DNA of 64,000 nucleotides. Origin: Caballeronia fortuita (GTDB lineage Bacteria; Pseudomonadota; Gammaproteobacteria; Burkholderiales; Burkholderiaceae). A program made the translations under genes and the position numbers. The DNA lies in the NCBI RefSeq assembly GCF_001544835.2, contig NZ_FCNX02000004.1:342950-406949 (forward strand). The letters are read 5' to 3'. Under the pieces are notes generated by a model, which worked only from the letters and a program-made list of their open reading frames with translations, ran no database searches and was not told the origin of the DNA. Below are positions 25,789 through 34,899 of this stretch, in pieces. Numbering within the stretch: the first letter of the stretch is position 1; each line of letters begins with the position of its first letter.

Positions 25789-26736
25789 ATGAAGACGCTG
25801 CACTTCCTGGCGGCGCTGGCCGTGGCCGGCGTCATCGCCTTTGCATCGACCGCGCGCGCGGCCGACGATGCACCCACGCCGCCGCAGAACGCCGACGCCT
25901 ACGCGCCCGCGACGCTTACCGGCACGCTCGCGAAGGTGCGCGACACGGGCACGATCGCGCTTGGCTATCGCGATGCTTCGGTGCCGTTTTCGTATCTCGA
26001 CGCGCGCAAGAAACCCATCGGCTATTCGATCGAATTGTGCAAGTCGCTCGCCGCCGCGATCGGCAACGCGGTGCACAGAAACCTGAGCATCCGCTGGGTG
26101 CCCGTGACGCCGGAGAATCGCATCGATGCGCTCGTCGATGGCCGCGTCGATCTCGAATGCGGATCGACCACGAGCAACCTCGAGCGGCAGAAACGCGTGG
26201 CCTTCTCGCCGATATTCTTCGTCGCCGGAACGAAGGTGATGGTCAAACAAGGCTCGCCGATCCGCTCGTTTCGCGATCTCGCAGGCAAGAAAGTCGCGGT
26301 GACGGCGGGCACGACGAACGAGAGGGCGTTGCGCGAGCTCGACAAGAAGTTCGGCCTCGGCATGCAGTTGCAGGTGGTGCCGGACCATGCGGAAGGCTTC
26401 GCGCGGGTGGCGAACGGACAGGCCGATGCCTTCGCCACCGACGACGTGCTGCTGTACGGCCTCATTGCGGAGAACGCGTCGAAGGGCGGCGCGTATCAGG
26501 TGATCGGCGATTATCTGTCGTACGACCCCTACGGCATCATGTATCGCAAGAACGATCCGCAGCTCGCGCAAGTGGTGAAGGACACGTTCCAGGAACTCGC
26601 CGCCGATGGCGAGATCGAGCGGCAATACAAGCGCTGGTTCCTGCAACGTCTGCCATCGGGCACGAGCCTCGACATGCCGATGAGCGCGCAACTCGAAAGC
26701 ATCATCGAATCGATGGCGGGCGGCGAGGCGCAGTGA
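25789..26736 (+). CDS. Amino acid-binding periplasmic protein, GltI-like (SBP family 3), without permease genes
   Basis: A 315-residue exported protein. It has a Sec signal peptide ending at STARAADD, then SBP_bac_3: LAKVRDTGTIALGYRDASVPFSYLD, IGYSIELCKSLA, VDLECGSTTSNLERQKRVAFSP, and the ligand region FRDLAGKKVAVTAGTTNERAL. The GSTTN..R pattern fits glutamate/aspartate binders of the GltI type. No ABC permease or ATPase is adjacent; it is in operon with the DAACS symporter. It may serve a distant GltJKL or feed the symporter or a chemoreceptor. Confidence 0.87.
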   Translation: MKTLHFLAALAVAGVIAFASTARAADDAPTPPQNADAYAPATLTGTLAKVRDTGTIALGYRDASVPFSYLDARKKPIGYSIELCKSLAAAIGNAVHRNLSIRWVPVTPENRIDALVDGRVDLECGSTTSNLERQKRVAFSPIFFVAGTKVMVKQGSPIRSFRDLAGKKVAVTAGTTNERALRELDKKFGLGMQLQVVPDHAEGFARVANGQADAFATDDVLLYGLIAENASKGGAYQVIGDYLSYDPYGIMYRKNDPQLAQVVKDTFQELAADGEIERQYKRWFLQRLPSGTSLDMPMSAQLESIIESMAGGEAQ

Positions 26737-26746
26737 GCGCGCGCTT

Positions 26747-28270
26747 TCAGACGGAGCTTGCCGGCATGACGCGGTTGCGGCCACGCGCTTTCGCGTCGTA
26801 GAGCGCTTCGTCGGCGGCGCGGATGAGCGCGCTCACGTCGTCATCGCGTTCGGGCCGCCAGCTTGCAAGGCCGATGCTCGCCGTGACGCGGCCGAATTCG
26901 CTGCCCGCGTGCTCGATCGACAGATCGCTGATGGCCGCGCGAATCTTCTCCGCGATTTTCGCGGCGCCGTCGGCTGGGGTGTCGGGCAGCACGACGACGA
27001 ATTCCTCGCCACCATAGCGCGCGGCCGTGTCGGCGGGCCGCCGGATGTTGTCGCCGATGCAGCGCGCGACCGCCGCGAGCGCATCGTCGCCGGCCTGATG
27101 ACCGTAGGCGTCGTTGAAGGCCTTGAAGCGGTCGATATCGACGAACAGCAGCGAAAAGAGGCTGCGCGTGCGGCGCGCGCGGCGCCATTCCTGATCGAGA
27201 ATTTCGCCGAGCGTGCGGCGGTTGTGCAGGCCCGTGAGACCGTCGGTGCGCGCGAGCAATTGCAGTTCAGACTCCGCGCGCATGCGCCGCCTGAATTGCG
27301 CGGCGAGCACAAACGACAGCGCGATGAAGCCGATCGCGAGCACGCCCATCGACGAGCCGATGATGATCGCGCGATGCCGCCACGCCGCGTAGATATCCTC
27401 TTCCCCTTCGGCCACCATGATGATGAGCGGCAGGTTCGGAAAGTTGCGGAAATAATAGAGCCTGCGCCGGCCGTCGATCGACGATGTCTCGCTGAAACTG
27501 CCCTGCTCCGCCGCGCGGAAATGTTTGAAGGTATCGGCGTGGCTGATGTCGCGGCCGATGACGTGCGCATCGAAAGGCTGGCGCATGATCATGAGGCCGT
27601 CGTGACTGATGAGCGACACGGCGCCGTGCGGCCCGAGCGAAAGCCCCGCGAAAAGATTGCGAAAGTATTCGAGGTTGATGGCGAGCATCGCGACGCCCGC
27701 GAACGAGCCGTCGGGATGCGAGAGCCTGCGCGAGAGCGCGATGCTGAGCGCGCCCCCGCGCAGCCGCGACGCGTAAGGACCGCTGATGTAAAGCCCCGCA
27801 TTGGGGTTGTCGCGCTGAACGGTGAAGTAGCTCCGATCCGCGAAGTTGCCCGGTCGCGGTTCGAGGCTGCCCGAATCGATGACGATCTTGCCGCTCTCAT
27901 CGAGCACGAGGATCGAGCCTAGATCGCGGGCGGTCGCTGCGCGATCGAACAGCACGTCGTTGCGCAACTGCGGCGGCAGGCCGATCACATCGTCGCGCTG
28001 CACGCCTTCCACGACGGCCTGCAATGACAGCTCGTACAACTCGAAATTACGTTCGATGTCGCGTTCGGCGAGCAGCGCGAGATTGCGCGACGTGTCGCGT
28101 GCGCGGTCGAGCGCATCGAGCCTCGCCTGATAGAGCACCAGCGCGCACAGCGCCACCATGACGAGCGCGATGAGGGTGCCGCACAGCACGATGACATTGG
28201 GCGTCGACGATTGCGCACGCGCCGGCGGAGGGATTCTGACACTCGGGTTGTAGATATTTTCGGTGGCCAC
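26747..28270 (-). CDS. Diguanylate cyclase with periplasmic dCache-like sensor
   Basis: A 507-residue protein. TM1 is about residues 25-47, followed by a 240-residue periplasmic sensor (dCache-like, with FADRSYFTVQRDNPNAGLYISGP as in many DGC sensors), TM2 about 297-320, then GGDEF. The active site is RYGGEEF, with a matching inhibitory I-site RPAD five residues upstream, so the enzyme is likely catalytic and product-inhibited. It makes c-di-GMP from GTP in response to an external ligand. It is monocistronic, convergent with the GltI-like gene. Confidence 0.9.
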   Translation of the reverse strand: MATENIYNPSVRIPPPARAQSSTPNVIVLCGTLIALVMVALCALVLYQARLDALDRARDTSRNLALLAERDIERNFELYELSLQAVVEGVQRDDVIGLPPQLRNDVLFDRAATARDLGSILVLDESGKIVIDSGSLEPRPGNFADRSYFTVQRDNPNAGLYISGPYASRLRGGALSIALSRRLSHPDGSFAGVAMLAINLEYFRNLFAGLSLGPHGAVSLISHDGLMIMRQPFDAHVIGRDISHADTFKHFRAAEQGSFSETSSIDGRRRLYYFRNFPNLPLIIMVAEGEEDIYAAWRHRAIIIGSSMGVLAIGFIALSFVLAAQFRRRMRAESELQLLARTDGLTGLHNRRTLGEILDQEWRRARRTRSLFSLLFVDIDRFKAFNDAYGHQAGDDALAAVARCIGDNIRRPADTAARYGGEEFVVVLPDTPADGAAKIAEKIRAAISDLSIEHAGSEFGRVTASIGLASWRPERDDDVSALIRAADEALYDAKARGRNRVMPASSV

Positions 28271-28354
28271 TATTTGGAAGTCCCGGAAATCTGGCTCGCG
28301 AGTTGTCTTTGCTCTGCACGGTCCTCGGTCAGCGAGCTAGCGCGATATTCTCTC

Positions 28355-29506
28355 CTATTTGTATGAGTTGGGGGTGATGGGGCGTGCCAGGGCAACATAC
28401 CGCGCAAGATGATGATCCTCATCCCCGAGTTGATGATCGATCATCACGAGCCGCTTCGCATAGTGAGCCAGCGGCAATTCCCACGTCATGCCGATGCCGC
28501 CATGCATCTGGATCGACTCTTCCGCGACGCGCGCGCCGATGTGCCCAATCGAATACTTCGCCGCCGACAACGCACGCTCACGCTCGATGCCCGCTTCACC
28601 AACCGCCGCCGCCGCATTGATCGCGGCCGAACGCGCCTGCTCGATTTCCAGCAGCACATCGGCCATGCGATGCTGCAGCGCCTGGAACGCGCCGATCGGC
28701 ATGCCGAACTGCTTACGCGTGCGCAGATATTCGAGCGTGTGCTCTTTCGCAACATCCATCGCGCCCACGGCTTCCGACGCGAGCGCGACGAGCCCGTAGC
28801 CGATCGCATGCGTGAGCGTCGCGTATGCATCGCCTTCGTTGCCGACGAGCGCATCGGCATCGAGCGTCACGTCATCGAAAGACACGTCCGCCACACGTCC
28901 GCCATCGATCCTCCGATGACCGCGCACGTTCACGCCTTGCGCATCGCGTGCAACGATGAAGAGCGACATGCCCGCCTCGTCATCTTCGCCGCCCGACGTG
29001 CGCGCCGACACGAGCAGCACGTCCGCATGTTCGCCCTGCCGCACGACGCTCTTCACGCCATTGAGCGTCCAGCCGTCGCCGTGCCGCGCGGCGCGCGTGT
29101 TCACGCGTGCAAGCTCGTAGTGCGAGCCCGGTTCGTCGTGCGCGAACGCCGCGATGACATCGCCCTCGATCATCTTCGCAATGAGCGCGCGCTGCTTCTC
29201 GTCGCCCGCATGCGCGAGCGCGCGCCCAACGATCAGCGCATCGAGAAACGGTTCGACGACGAGCCCGCGCCCGAGCGCTTCGAACACGACGGAGACATCG
29301 AAGCCATCGCCGCCGAAGCCGCCGACGGAGTCATCGAAGAACGCGCCGATAATGCCAAGCTCGCAAAAGCGCCGCCACATGTCGCGGCTGAAGCCTTCCT
29401 GCGATCGCGCGATCTTGTTGCGCGCATCGAATCCATATTGCTCGACGATGAAGCGGTTCAGCGAATCCGCGAGCATCCGCCGGTCTTCCGTATGCTGGAA
29501 ATCCAT
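28355..29506 (-). CDS. Acyl-CoA dehydrogenase
   Basis: A 383-residue FAD-dependent acyl-CoA dehydrogenase. N-terminal helical domain with FCELGIIGAFFDDSVGGFGG; middle beta domain with AFAHDEPGSHYE; C-terminal helical domain ending IQMHGGIGMTWELPLAHYAKRL, the usual FAD/dimer signature. The sequence style fits the branch acting on branched or steroid/cyclic-side-chain acyl-CoAs, often paired as a heteromer. It follows a second acyl-CoA dehydrogenase gene by 12 bases, so the two may form a mixed complex and catalyse the first oxidation step. Confidence 0.88.
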   Translation of the reverse strand: MDFQHTEDRRMLADSLNRFIVEQYGFDARNKIARSQEGFSRDMWRRFCELGIIGAFFDDSVGGFGGDGFDVSVVFEALGRGLVVEPFLDALIVGRALAHAGDEKQRALIAKMIEGDVIAAFAHDEPGSHYELARVNTRAARHGDGWTLNGVKSVVRQGEHADVLLVSARTSGGEDDEAGMSLFIVARDAQGVNVRGHRRIDGGRVADVSFDDVTLDADALVGNEGDAYATLTHAIGYGLVALASEAVGAMDVAKEHTLEYLRTRKQFGMPIGAFQALQHRMADVLLEIEQARSAAINAAAAVGEAGIERERALSAAKYSIGHIGARVAEESIQMHGGIGMTWELPLAHYAKRLVMIDHQLGDEDHHLARYVALARPITPNSYK

Positions 29507-29518
29507 CGTGCGCTTCCT

Positions 29519-30694
29519 TTAGAGTCCAAGCATCATCTTCGCGATGATGTTCTTCTGTATTTCGTTGGAGCCGCCGAAGATCGACAGCTTGCGGTTGTTG
29601 AAATACTGCGCCGCCGCGTTCGATACTTCGCCATCCTGACTGTCCACCGACTGCATCGCATGTGGCCCCATCGCGCGACGCATCAGCGACGAGATTTCCT
29701 GACGAATCTCCGTGCCGCGAATCTTCAGCATCGAGCTTTCCGCACCCGGCGCGCCGCCGCCCGCGACCGCCGCGAGCACGCGCAGATTCGTCGTCTTCAT
29801 GTTCTCCAGATCGATCTCGACACGGGCGAGCCGCGCGGCGAACAGCGGATCGTCGATGAGCGCGCGGCCATTGCATCGCGCCTCGGCCGCCGCCGCCTTC
29901 AGCCGTTGCAGCGCCGCGACCGAAAAGCCCACGCCCGCGATATTCGTGCGCTCGTAGGTCAGCAGATACTTCGCGTAGGTCCAGCCCTTGTTCTCTTCGC
30001 CGACGAGATTCGCCGCGGGCACGCGCACATCCGTGAAGAAGACTTCGTTGACTTCGTGCTCGCCGTCGAGCGTGACGATGGGCCTCACTTCGACGCCCGG
30101 CGTGTTCATGTCGATGAGCAGAAAACTGATGCCCTCCTGCTTGCGTGCTTCCTGCGACGTGCGCACGAGGCAGAAGATCATGTTCGCATAGTGCGCAAGC
30201 GTGGTCCACGTCTTCTGTCCGTTGACGATGTAGTGCTCACCTTCATCGTCGATACCCCGCACCGCCGATGTCCGCACCGCAGCGAGATCGGATCCCGCGC
30301 CCGGTTCCGAATAACCCTGGCACCACCAGTCGGCGCCATCGAGAATACGCGGCAGCCAGTGACGCTTCTGCGCATCGCTGCCGTATTTGATGAGCACCGG
30401 CGCAAGCATGTTCACGCCGAACGGCACGATGCGCGGCGCGCCCGCAATAGCGCATTCGTTCTCGAAGATGAACCGCTGCACCGCGCTCCAGCCAGGGCCG
30501 CCGTATTCCTTCGGCCAGTGGTTCGCGAGCCAGCCTTTCGCGTTGAGTATGCCGTGCCATTGCGCCATGTCGTCGCGCGTCAGGCGCTCGCCCGTGCGTG
30601 CCTTTTGCGCGACATGTTCAGGAAGCGACGTGCGCAGAAACGCGAGCACGTCGGCGCGAAACGCTTCTTCGTCTGCGGTGAATTTGAGGTCCAT
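29519..30694 (-). CDS. Acyl-CoA dehydrogenase
   Basis: A 391-residue acyl-CoA dehydrogenase. WCQGYSEPGAGSDLA near residue 130 is the flavin/substrate loop; GQKTWTTLAHYANMIFCLVRT follows; the C-terminus IFGGSNEIQKNIIAKMMLGL is typical. It lies between the bifunctional hydratase/dehydrogenase gene (34 bases upstream) and the other acyl-CoA dehydrogenase in one leftward operon. The paired arrangement suggests an alpha2-beta2 enzyme as seen for some cholate or side-chain degraders; substrate is not deduced. Confidence 0.9.
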   Translation of the reverse strand: MDLKFTADEEAFRADVLAFLRTSLPEHVAQKARTGERLTRDDMAQWHGILNAKGWLANHWPKEYGGPGWSAVQRFIFENECAIAGAPRIVPFGVNMLAPVLIKYGSDAQKRHWLPRILDGADWWCQGYSEPGAGSDLAAVRTSAVRGIDDEGEHYIVNGQKTWTTLAHYANMIFCLVRTSQEARKQEGISFLLIDMNTPGVEVRPIVTLDGEHEVNEVFFTDVRVPAANLVGEENKGWTYAKYLLTYERTNIAGVGFSVAALQRLKAAAAEARCNGRALIDDPLFAARLARVEIDLENMKTTNLRVLAAVAGGGAPGAESSMLKIRGTEIRQEISSLMRRAMGPHAMQSVDSQDGEVSNAAAQYFNNRKLSIFGGSNEIQKNIIAKMMLGL

Positions 30695-30728
30695 GACTGC
30701 GGTTCCATGAAGAGAATCAAAGCCTGCT

Positions 30729-32858
30729 TCAAGCCGTCCGGTTCAGGCTTGCGAAATCCGCGCCGCGTTCGACGAGATCGACGAGCAACGGCGATGCGCG
30801 CCAGAAGAGCGGATCGTCCTTCGCGAATGCGCGGATATCGGCGAGCACGTTGGCGAGGCCCACCGTATCGGCGTAATGCATCGGGCCGCCGCGATGACGC
30901 GGAAAACCGAAGCCGTGCATCAACGTGGCATCGACATCGAGCGGACGCTGCGCGATGCCTTCGTGCACGATGTTCGCGCCTTCGTTGATCATCGCGGCGA
31001 GATAGCGGCGCACGATCTGCTCATCGCTGAATGTACGCGGTTCGACGCCCGCGCGCTTGCGCTCGGCTTCGATGATCGCTTCGACTTCGGCATCGGGCTG
31101 GCCGATGCGCGCGCCATCGTCGTAACGATAGTAGCCGCGTCCCGTCTTCTGGCCGAACCAGCCGCGCTCGCACAACATATCGCCGATACGCACATAGCGC
31201 GCATCCGGATCGCGCGTCGCGGCGCGGCGCTTTCTTGCTGCCCAGCCGATATCGCCGCCCGCGAGATCGATGACCTGATACGGTCCCATCGGAAAGCCGA
31301 AGTCGCGCACGGCGCGGTCGATCTGATACGGCGATGCGCCATCTTCCATAAGTTGATCCGCCGCCGCGCGATACACCGCGAGCATGCGATTGCCGATGAA
31401 ACCGTCGCACACTCCAGCGCGCACTGCGACCTTCTTCAGCTTCTTCGCGAGCTCGAAACCGGTCGCGACGACATCGGGCAAGACGCGCGGGGGCACGACC
31501 ACTTCGAGCAGTTTCATGATGTTCGCGGGCGAAAAGAAGTGCAGCCCGAGCACGTCTTGCGGGCGCGAGATGCTGGCCGCGATTTCGTCGATGTCGAGAT
31601 AGGACGTGTTGGTCGCGAGCACGGCGCCCGGCTTGCAGACGCGATCGAGTTGCGCGAACACGGCCTTCTTCACCTCCATGTCCTCGAACACGGCTTCGAT
31701 GACGAGGTCGGCATCGGCGAGCGCATCGTAATTCGTCGCACCTTCGAAGCGGCTCAGCGCCCGCTCCTTCGTTTCGTGCGTGATGCGCTCTTTCGCGATC
31801 AGCGCGTCGTAGACCTTTTCGATGTGCGCCCGCCCGCGCTCGAGCGATGCCTCGTCGCGCTCGATCATCTTCACCGCGAGGCCCGAATCGAGCAGCGCGA
31901 CGGCGATGCCAGCGCCCATCGTGCCGCCGCCGATCACGCCGATCGTGTTCAGCGCGCGCGGTTGCGCAACGCGCGTTTCGGGCGACTTCTGCGTTTCGCG
32001 CTCGGCGAAGAACGCATGCACGAGACCCGCGCGCTGCGGGCTTTCGCGGCATTCGACGAATCGTTCGCGCTCGAACCGCAAGCCTTCATCGAACGGAAGC
32101 TGGAGCGCCGCTTCCACGCAATCGACGATCTTCAACGGCGACAGCAATCCGCGCGACTTCTTCTGCGTTTCGGCGCGCGCTGCGGCGATGGCGGCTGCGC
32201 CAGCCTCCTTGTCCGCGAGTCCGCGCGCGTGCTTCGTGCGGCGCGGCGCGGCCTTCGTCGCGATCAGTTCGTGCGCGTAAGCGAGTCCTTCGGCGAACAC
32301 GTCATCGCTCTGGCCGACGCGATCGACGAGTCCGAGGCGCAGCGCTTCCTGAGCGCCGGCATGACGTCCGCTCAGCATCAACGAAAGCGCCGCTCGTGCG
32401 CCGATCAGCCGCGCCGTGCGCTGCGTGCCGCCCGCGCCGGGCAAGAGGCCCAGTTGCACTTCGGGCAGGCCGAGCTTCGCGCCCTCGACCGCGATCCGGT
32501 AATGCGACGCGAGCGCGACTTCCAGCCCGCCGCCGAGCGCCGCGCCGTGAATCGCCGCGACAACGGGCTTGCCGCACGCCTCGATGCGATTGCACACCTC
32601 CGGCAGCGACGGCGGCACGGCAGGCTTGCCGAACTCGCGGATATCCGCGCCCGCGATGAAGTTGCGCCCGGCGCCGACGATCAGCACCGCGCGCACGGAC
32701 GCATCGGCATCGGCGGCTTCGATCGCGTCGATGAGACCGCGCCGCACGGCGCCATCGATCGCGTTCACGGGCGCATGGTCGATCGTCACGACGAGGACGC
32801 CGCCGCGCGATGCATGTTGGACGGTGGCTGCTGCGTCGGGCGCGCTCGAAAGCGTCAT
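30729..32858 (-). CDS. Bifunctional enoyl-CoA hydratase / 3-hydroxyacyl-CoA dehydrogenase (FadB/FadJ-like)
   Basis: A 709-residue multifunctional beta-oxidation enzyme. Residues 1-200 form the crotonase domain: FIAGADIREFG, HGAALGGGLEVALASHYRIA (oxyanion hole), LPEVQLGLLPGAGGTQR (catalytic Glu). Residues about 300-480 form the NAD-binding dehydrogenase: IGVIGGGTMGAGIAVALLDSG and TNTSYLDIDEIA. The C-terminal helical domain contains FIGNRMLAVYR and HGFGFPRHRGGPMHYADT. It converts enoyl-CoA to 3-ketoacyl-CoA. No thiolase gene is adjacent. First in the operon with two acyl-CoA dehydrogenases, divergent from a LysR gene. Confidence 0.92.
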   Translation of the reverse strand: MTLSSAPDAAATVQHASRGGVLVVTIDHAPVNAIDGAVRRGLIDAIEAADADASVRAVLIVGAGRNFIAGADIREFGKPAVPPSLPEVCNRIEACGKPVVAAIHGAALGGGLEVALASHYRIAVEGAKLGLPEVQLGLLPGAGGTQRTARLIGARAALSLMLSGRHAGAQEALRLGLVDRVGQSDDVFAEGLAYAHELIATKAAPRRTKHARGLADKEAGAAAIAAARAETQKKSRGLLSPLKIVDCVEAALQLPFDEGLRFERERFVECRESPQRAGLVHAFFAERETQKSPETRVAQPRALNTIGVIGGGTMGAGIAVALLDSGLAVKMIERDEASLERGRAHIEKVYDALIAKERITHETKERALSRFEGATNYDALADADLVIEAVFEDMEVKKAVFAQLDRVCKPGAVLATNTSYLDIDEIAASISRPQDVLGLHFFSPANIMKLLEVVVPPRVLPDVVATGFELAKKLKKVAVRAGVCDGFIGNRMLAVYRAAADQLMEDGASPYQIDRAVRDFGFPMGPYQVIDLAGGDIGWAARKRRAATRDPDARYVRIGDMLCERGWFGQKTGRGYYRYDDGARIGQPDAEVEAIIEAERKRAGVEPRTFSDEQIVRRYLAAMINEGANIVHEGIAQRPLDVDATLMHGFGFPRHRGGPMHYADTVGLANVLADIRAFAKDDPLFWRASPLLVDLVERGADFASLNRTA

Positions 32859-32924
32859 GGGCGAAGTCTCCTGAGTCGATATTTTCAGTTTGGCGTGAAA
32901 GCATTTTCGCGGGGACAGGCTTCC

Positions 32925-32970
32925 TTGACAATCACAGCACCGATTGACAGACTGTCAAATCACCTTTGAC
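32925..32970. promoter_or_regulatory. Candidate LysR operator in the divergent beta-oxidation promoter
   Basis: TTGACAG-A-CTGTCAA at 32944-32958 is a perfect 7-bp dyad and contains a T-N11-A LysR box. It is flanked by two direct copies of TTGACAATC (from 32925 and 32965). Together they sit between the divergent starts of the bifunctional beta-oxidation gene and the LysR gene. This is a good binding-site candidate; TTGACA copies may also act as -35 boxes. Confidence 0.55.
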
Positions 32971-32982
32971 AATCGAGCCGAT

Positions 32983-33888
32983 GTGGACGTCAACGAACTC
33001 ACGCTGCTGGTCGAAATTCTCGATGCTGGCAATCTGAGCGAAGCCGCGCGACGCCTCAAGATGAGCCGCGCCAATGTCAGCTATCACCTGAATCAGCTCG
33101 AAAAATCCGTCGGCTTGCAGCTCGTGCGGCGGACCACGCGCCGCGTCGAACCGACCGAACTCGGCCTCAAGCTCTACGAACACGGCCTTTCCATCCGCAA
33201 CGCGCTGCTCGCCGCGCAGGAATCCGTGTCGACGCTCGGGCAACGGCTGCAAGGGCGCGTGCGTCTGTCGGTGCCGAGCGGTTACGGGCAGCTCGTGATG
33301 TCGGAATGGCTGATTGCGTTCAAGCGCGAATACCCGGATATCGTGCTCGACGTGATGTTCGAAAATCGCGTGGAAGATTTGATGCGCGACGAAATCGATA
33401 TCGCCGTGCGCGTGATGCCCGAGCCGCCGCCGAGTCTCGTCGCGCGCGACATGGGGCCGGTGCGTTACGTAGCGTGCGCATCGTCCGCTTATGCCGATGT
33501 CCACGGCATGCCAACGAAGCTCGAAGAACTGCGCGTCGTGCCGGTAATTACCGCGACGGTCGTCGGCAAACAGACGCGCGTCGCCGCCTATCTCGACGAC
33601 GAGCGTCACGAAGTGCTTCTCGAACCGAGCCTCATCTCCGAGAACTTTCTCTTTCTGCGCGATGCGATTCTCGCGGGTCTGGGCGTCGGCATCGTGCCGG
33701 ATTACGTCGTGTCGGAGGACATGAAGCGCGGCGCGGTCGTCACGGCGCTCGACGAATGGCGTCTCAGCATCTTCGGCACGCACATGTATATGCTGTACAT
33801 GCCGAACCGGCATCACACGCGCGCGACGCTCGCGTTCATCGACTTCATGCTCGACCGCGCGCACATGGCGGGGCGTGGCCGGCGTTAG
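32983..33888 (+). CDS. LysR family transcriptional regulator
   Basis: About 301 residues from a GTG at 32983, which gives MDVNELTLLVEILDAGNLSEA and the normal LysR length; a TTG at 32944 in the dyad is less likely. The winged HTH spans residues 4-60 (EAARRLKMSRANVSYHLNQLEKSVG), and the effector domain begins GRVRLSVPSGYGQLVMSEW. This is the LysR group that regulates a divergent operon by autoregulated binding, here probably the acyl-CoA degradation genes at 28355-32858. Confidence 0.87.
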   Translation: MDVNELTLLVEILDAGNLSEAARRLKMSRANVSYHLNQLEKSVGLQLVRRTTRRVEPTELGLKLYEHGLSIRNALLAAQESVSTLGQRLQGRVRLSVPSGYGQLVMSEWLIAFKREYPDIVLDVMFENRVEDLMRDEIDIAVRVMPEPPPSLVARDMGPVRYVACASSAYADVHGMPTKLEELRVVPVITATVVGKQTRVAAYLDDERHEVLLEPSLISENFLFLRDAILAGLGVGIVPDYVVSEDMKRGAVVTALDEWRLSIFGTHMYMLYMPNRHHTRATLAFIDFMLDRAHMAGRGRR

Positions 33889-33898
33889 AGCGCCCTCG

Positions 33899-34813
33899 TT
33901 ACGCCTTGCGTCTGCGCTCCGCAAACCAGATCGCCGCCGACATCAACGCGATGCCCGCCATCTGCACGCCGCTCAGGCGCTCGTCGAACACCAGCCAGTC
34001 GATGACGATCGCCACCGCCGGATAGACGAACTGGAACAGTGCGACGCGCGCGGTATCGAGCCGCGCCACGCCGATATACATCAGCGTGTACGCGAGGCCC
34101 GTGTGGATCAGCCCGAGGCCCCCGAGCCACGCCCACGACATGCCCCATGCGGGCCAGCCGTGCTGCATCGGCCAGAAAAACAGCAACGACGTGCCGATCG
34201 CGCATTGCCACCACGCGAGCACGCCGGCGGGCAGCGCATGCAACCCTTTCGCGATGAGCGTCACGCCCGCCATGCAGAGCGATCCCGCGAGACACGCGGT
34301 CACGCCGAGCCAGTACCCTGCCTGCGAAGCGCCGCCCGCCGTATGCTCGGCGATGCCCGTCGCGAGCACGAGCCCGCCCATCGCCACCGATACCGCGACG
34401 ATGCGCTGGGCACCGATCGCTTCCTTGAGCCACAGCGCCGCGAACACGAGCACCCACATCGGCTGAACGTGGAACAACACGATCGCGACACCCGTCGACA
34501 TGCGTTCGATCGCGCCGAAGAAGAGCGCCCAGCTCGCCACCATCAGCACGCCGGCGGCCAGCACGCGCGGCGCCTGCGCTCGCGTCACGCGCAAGAAGCT
34601 TATCTGCCGACGCGCGATCAGCCACGCACTCATGCCAATGAGGCCGAACGCGCAGCGAAACCATGTCGCGGTCAGCGGATCGGCCTTCGCTTCATGCAGA
34701 AAGACGCCGATCGTGCCGAGCAGCGTGCAGCCGAGCAGAAAGGGCAACGCGCCCGGCGCGTACCGCGTTTCATCGCGCGTGGCGACTTGATTGATGGAAG
34801 TGTTCGTGTTCAT
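33899..34813 (-). CDS. EamA/DMT family transporter
   Basis: A 304-residue inner-membrane protein with ten predicted TM helices in two EamA repeats. The first repeat holds LTATWFRCAFGLIGMSAWLIA and STGVAIVLFHVQPMWVLVFAALWLKEAI; the second holds IHTGLAYTLMYIGVARLDTARVALFQFVYPAVAIVIDWLVFDERLSGVQMAG. DMT exporters of this kind export amino acids or metabolites. It is divergent from a LysR gene, a common regulator-exporter pair. Confidence 0.88.
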   Translation of the reverse strand: MNTNTSINQVATRDETRYAPGALPFLLGCTLLGTIGVFLHEAKADPLTATWFRCAFGLIGMSAWLIARRQISFLRVTRAQAPRVLAAGVLMVASWALFFGAIERMSTGVAIVLFHVQPMWVLVFAALWLKEAIGAQRIVAVSVAMGGLVLATGIAEHTAGGASQAGYWLGVTACLAGSLCMAGVTLIAKGLHALPAGVLAWWQCAIGTSLLFFWPMQHGWPAWGMSWAWLGGLGLIHTGLAYTLMYIGVARLDTARVALFQFVYPAVAIVIDWLVFDERLSGVQMAGIALMSAAIWFAERRRKA

Positions 34814-34856
34814 GCGGCCAGCGTGTGCCGCGACGGACCGGACGAAAAGCGCATAA

Positions 34857-34897
34857 TTCGAAGCTCATCCATTCGATTTTCGAAAGCAGTATTCGAA
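34857..34897. promoter_or_regulatory. Candidate LysR operator (TTCGAA repeats) between EamA and LysR genes
   Basis: TTCGAA occurs at 34857, 34879 and 34892. TTCGA-TTT-TCGAA at 34872-34884 is a dyad with T-N11-A spacing, the hallmark of LysR boxes. All lie in the 86-base gap between divergent starts and right before the LysR ATG, which points to autoregulation. Confidence 0.5.
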
Positions 34898-34899
34898 CG

